Position numbers and translations under genes: made by a program. A stretch of 7,105 nucleotides of DNA from an uncultured Pseudomonadales bacterium (GTDB lineage: Bacteria > Pseudomonadota > Gammaproteobacteria > Pseudomonadales > Cellvibrionaceae): positions 1 through 7,105 of the forward strand of contig CALIUX010000081.1 in the NCBI GenBank assembly GCA_938048505.1, read 5' to 3'. The notes below the pieces were generated by a model. That model made no database searches and was not told the DNA's origin. It saw only the letters and a list, made by a program, of their open reading frames with translations. Position 1 is the stretch's first letter. Each line of letters opens with the position of its first letter. Positions 4,990 to 7,105 of the stretch are shown in pieces.

Positions 4990-6441
4990 ATGAGATTACG
5001 TCAGGCGCACTCTTTATCACTAGCAGCTCTAATCGCACTATGTCTGGCATACCCGTTACACACATTTGCTAAACCTTCAGCCACAAACAAAACAATGCCT
5101 GCCAACTATATTGCAGGCGAGCTCTTTCAATTGAGTGGCGGAAAGAACTTTCCTAATGGGGCATGGTGCTGGTTCCAAGACCCTCGAGCCATTGTTGACA
5201 CTCAGCACAAAGATGGGCCTATCTTATTGGTTTCATCGTTTTCTGCTCGTGAAAGAGCCGAATACACAAATCGAATATGGGGTAGTTCGCAAACTGATTG
5301 GGCAAAAGGCGATAACGATCTCTATTGGATGAACATCACTAAGGGAACTAAAGGGCAGGTTAAAATTCACCAAGGTTTAACGCAAGACGATCACAATGTC
5401 GCTGCCATTACCCACCTGCCTGATGGCCGCTATTTATTAGCCTATGCTGATCATGGCTATGAACGTACAACCTATTTTCGTACAAGCCAGCATCCTCATG
5501 ACCCGACCTCTTGGGGCAAGATCAATACATTTACTCACACGGATACCGTAACGTACAGTAATTTATACACCGTTCCAGCGCAGAGTGCGCTTGGCAATGA
5601 AAAGATAATTAATTTTAATCGCTCCGTTGGATATAACCCTAACATCATGGCATCGATGGATACCGGTAAGACATGGCATTACCAAGGGACTTTACTGGGT
5701 GGAATAGGTAGACCTTATGTACGCTATGCACAAGGTAAAGACCGTGTGCATTTCATCGCAAGTGACCAGCACCCTCGCGATTTTGATAACTCTGTGTACC
5801 ATGGAACAACCGATGGCAAGGCAATTTATTCATCATTAGATGAAATTCTTGATCCAGATATAACGGACAAAACACCCATTGAGCCACACCAATTAACGCA
5901 AATACACAAAGGTTTACCTCAAGCAGTAGGCTGGCCTATTGATATCGAAGTTGGAGATAACGACAAACCTTTCGCACTCTATTCCGTTCAAGTAAACGCC
6001 CAAGACCGTGGCAACCTACCGGGGCTTGATCACCGGTTTTATTACGCACGCTTTAACGGCAAGCGCTGGGTAAACAACGAAATAGCTTATGCTGGCTCAA
6101 GCCTATATGAGTATGAACAAGATTATACGGGGCTAGCAGCCCTTGACCCACACGACCCTGACTATGCCGTAATCTCTACCAATGCGGACCCTAAAACGGG
6201 CAAGCCACTAATCAGTAACGCAGATGGTAAGCGTCATTGGGAACTGTATGAAGGGCGCACAACAGACAAAGGGAAAACGTGGTCCTGGCAGGCACTGACT
6301 GCTCACTCTACAGTGGACAATATCCGCCCAATAATACCAACGTGGGACTCAGACAAACGCATTATATTGTGGATGCGTGGAACGTATATCAGTTATACAG
6401 ATTTCAATACGCAAATTGTGGGCGTTACACGGCCCAGGTAG
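4990..6441 (+). CDS. Secreted BNR_4-family beta-propeller protein, candidate polysaccharide lyase
   Basis: The 483-residue product has a signal peptide (basic RLRQ, hydrophobic 9-22, cleavage expected after A27 in TFA-KP); the cysteine at 18 is not in a lipobox. The opening NFPNGAWCWFQDPRAIVD (53-70) is the hallmark of BNR_4 domains. Two Asp-box repeats are visible, SMDTGKTW (222-229) and TTDKGKTW (424-431), as expected for a multi-bladed propeller. BNR_4 includes the ulvan lyases of families PL24 and PL25, which use paired histidines with tyrosine and arginine; H135 (DDHNVAAITHLPDGR) and H155 (YADHGYERTTYF) are 20 residues apart here, with R211, Y189 and Y243 as candidate partners. Substrate is inference: a sulfated or uronate-bearing marine glycan is plausible, but many BNR_4 proteins are uncharacterised. 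AGGAAAG lies 9 bases before the ATG. The gene ends 2 bp from the convergent ribE stop. Confidence 0.85.
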   Translation: MRLRQAHSLSLAALIALCLAYPLHTFAKPSATNKTMPANYIAGELFQLSGGKNFPNGAWCWFQDPRAIVDTQHKDGPILLVSSFSARERAEYTNRIWGSSQTDWAKGDNDLYWMNITKGTKGQVKIHQGLTQDDHNVAAITHLPDGRYLLAYADHGYERTTYFRTSQHPHDPTSWGKINTFTHTDTVTYSNLYTVPAQSALGNEKIINFNRSVGYNPNIMASMDTGKTWHYQGTLLGGIGRPYVRYAQGKDRVHFIASDQHPRDFDNSVYHGTTDGKAIYSSLDEILDPDITDKTPIEPHQLTQIHKGLPQAVGWPIDIEVGDNDKPFALYSVQVNAQDRGNLPGLDHRFYYARFNGKRWVNNEIAYAGSSLYEYEQDYTGLAALDPHDPDYAVISTNADPKTGKPLISNADGKRHWELYEGRTTDKGKTWSWQALTAHSTVDNIRPIIPTWDSDKRIILWMRGTYISYTDFNTQIVGVTRPR

Positions 6442-6443
6442 AA

Positions 6444-7103
6444 CTATCGCCGCATAAACCCATTTTCAGCTAAAAAGCTCTCGGTCAATGTACTCGTTTT
6501 TTCCGCTGCTTTTTCACCAAGCATAAGACGCTCTAGGTAGCGCGCTAACACATCGACTTCTAAATTCACTTTTGTGCCCGCAGCGTAATGCCCTATCACG
6601 GTTTTTTCGATGGTATGCGGCACGATATTCAATTCAAAATCGCAACCGTTTACGGCATTAACCGTCAGGCTGGTGCCATCAACTGTAATAGAGCCTTTAT
6701 GCGCGATATATTTTGCGAGCCCTTTGGGCGCTCTTATAGTAAAGCGTTCACTGCGTGCATCTGGCTCGCGGCTCACAACTTCACCCATACCATCAACATG
6801 CCCACTAACAATATGCCCACCTAAGCGTGTTTGCGGCGTAAGCGCTTTTTCTAAATTCACTACCTGCCCTGCTTGCCAACTGGCAACGGTAGTGAAATTG
6901 ATAGTCTCATTAGAGACATCTGCCCAGTAGCCCGTACCGGTCATTTCCACAACGGTTAAACACACGCCGTTAGTTGCAATGGAGTCACCCAACTGAACAT
7001 CTCGCCAATCTAAGGTGGGGGCTTGTATGTGCAAACGTAAATCGCCATTGCTTGGCTCAATCGCTGCAATTGTACCCAGCGCTTCAATAATACCGGTGAA
7101 CAT
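6444..7103 (-). CDS. ribE: Riboflavin synthase (alpha subunit)
   Basis: Riboflavin synthase dismutates two dimethylribityllumazine molecules to riboflavin and the ribitylaminouracil recycled by RibH (EC 2.5.1.9). The protein is complete at 219 residues. It shows the expected internal duplication of lumazine-binding barrels: SIATNGVCLTV (41-51) in the first mirrors SITVDGTSLTV (138-148) in the second. MFTGIIEALG opens the protein, GGHIVSGHVDG (95-105) starts the second barrel, NIVPHTIEKT (159-168) follows, and LARYLERLM (186-194) is the C-terminal helix used in trimer formation. C48 is in the expected place. Only two bases precede the ATG, so its ribosome site and the usual upstream ribD lie outside the window. 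In relatives ribBX follows directly; here the next gene downstream is the convergent BNR_4 gene. Confidence 0.97.
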   Translation of the reverse strand: MFTGIIEALGTIAAIEPSNGDLRLHIQAPTLDWRDVQLGDSIATNGVCLTVVEMTGTGYWADVSNETINFTTVASWQAGQVVNLEKALTPQTRLGGHIVSGHVDGMGEVVSREPDARSERFTIRAPKGLAKYIAHKGSITVDGTSLTVNAVNGCDFELNIVPHTIEKTVIGHYAAGTKVNLEVDVLARYLERLMLGEKAAEKTSTLTESFLAENGFMRR

Positions 7104-7105
7104 AA

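Noticed and set aside
5041..5049. Lipoprotein signal in the BNR_4 protein
   Set aside because: The cysteine at residue 18 is preceded by Leu rather than Gly/Ala/Ser and lies within the hydrophobic core. A standard signal-peptidase I site after A27 fits better.
2782..6443. Mobile element boundaries
   Set aside because: I looked for terminal inverted repeats, target duplications, transposase or integrase motifs at both junctions and saw none.

Overview
The window looks like a chromosomal segment of a gammaproteobacterium, probably a marine polysaccharide-degrading lineage of the Cellvibrionales/Alteromonadales kind. The reasons are the conserved minus-strand order ribE - ribBX - ribH - nusB - thiL (riboflavin synthesis, transcription antitermination, thiamine phosphate kinase), the RibBX-type fusion protein, moderate G+C, and an exported BNR_4-family protein of the type that includes ulvan lyases. 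The species cannot be fixed from this sequence alone.

Layout. On the minus strand, thiL (cut by the window's left edge), nusB and ribH occupy 1-1458. A 15-bp minisatellite and a terminator-like hairpin fill the gap before ribBX (1642-2769). At the right end, ribE (6444-7103) is complete but starts only 2 bases inside the window. ThiL, NusB, RibH, RibBX and RibE are all full-family matches by eye.

Between ribE and ribBX, where relatives usually have the two genes adjacent, lies about 3.6 kb of other DNA. It holds a DUF1294 membrane protein (+), a small exported protein (-) with a structured leader, a membrane-anchored protein of unknown function (+), and a secreted BNR_4 beta-propeller protein (+). 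The BNR_4 gene ends 2 bp from the ribE stop codon in convergent orientation. This block is visibly more A/T-rich in parts and carries no transposase, integrase or flanking duplication that I can see.

How it works together. RibBX makes dihydroxybutanone phosphate from ribulose 5-phosphate, RibH condenses it with the pyrimidine precursor to lumazine, and RibE dismutates lumazine to riboflavin. The GTP cyclohydrolase II half of RibBX lacks its zinc cysteines, so a separate RibA must exist elsewhere. The split cluster leaves ribBX with its own promoter-like box and its own terminator-like hairpin, so it may be transcribed independently of both ribE and ribH-nusB-thiL. The most function-rich accessory gene is the BNR_4 protein, a plausible polysaccharide lyase outside any visible degradation locus. 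Its upstream neighbour, a one-pass membrane protein, is unassigned. Apart from these, the interest lies in unusual intergenic repeats and leaders. I do not see a clear new multi-gene system.
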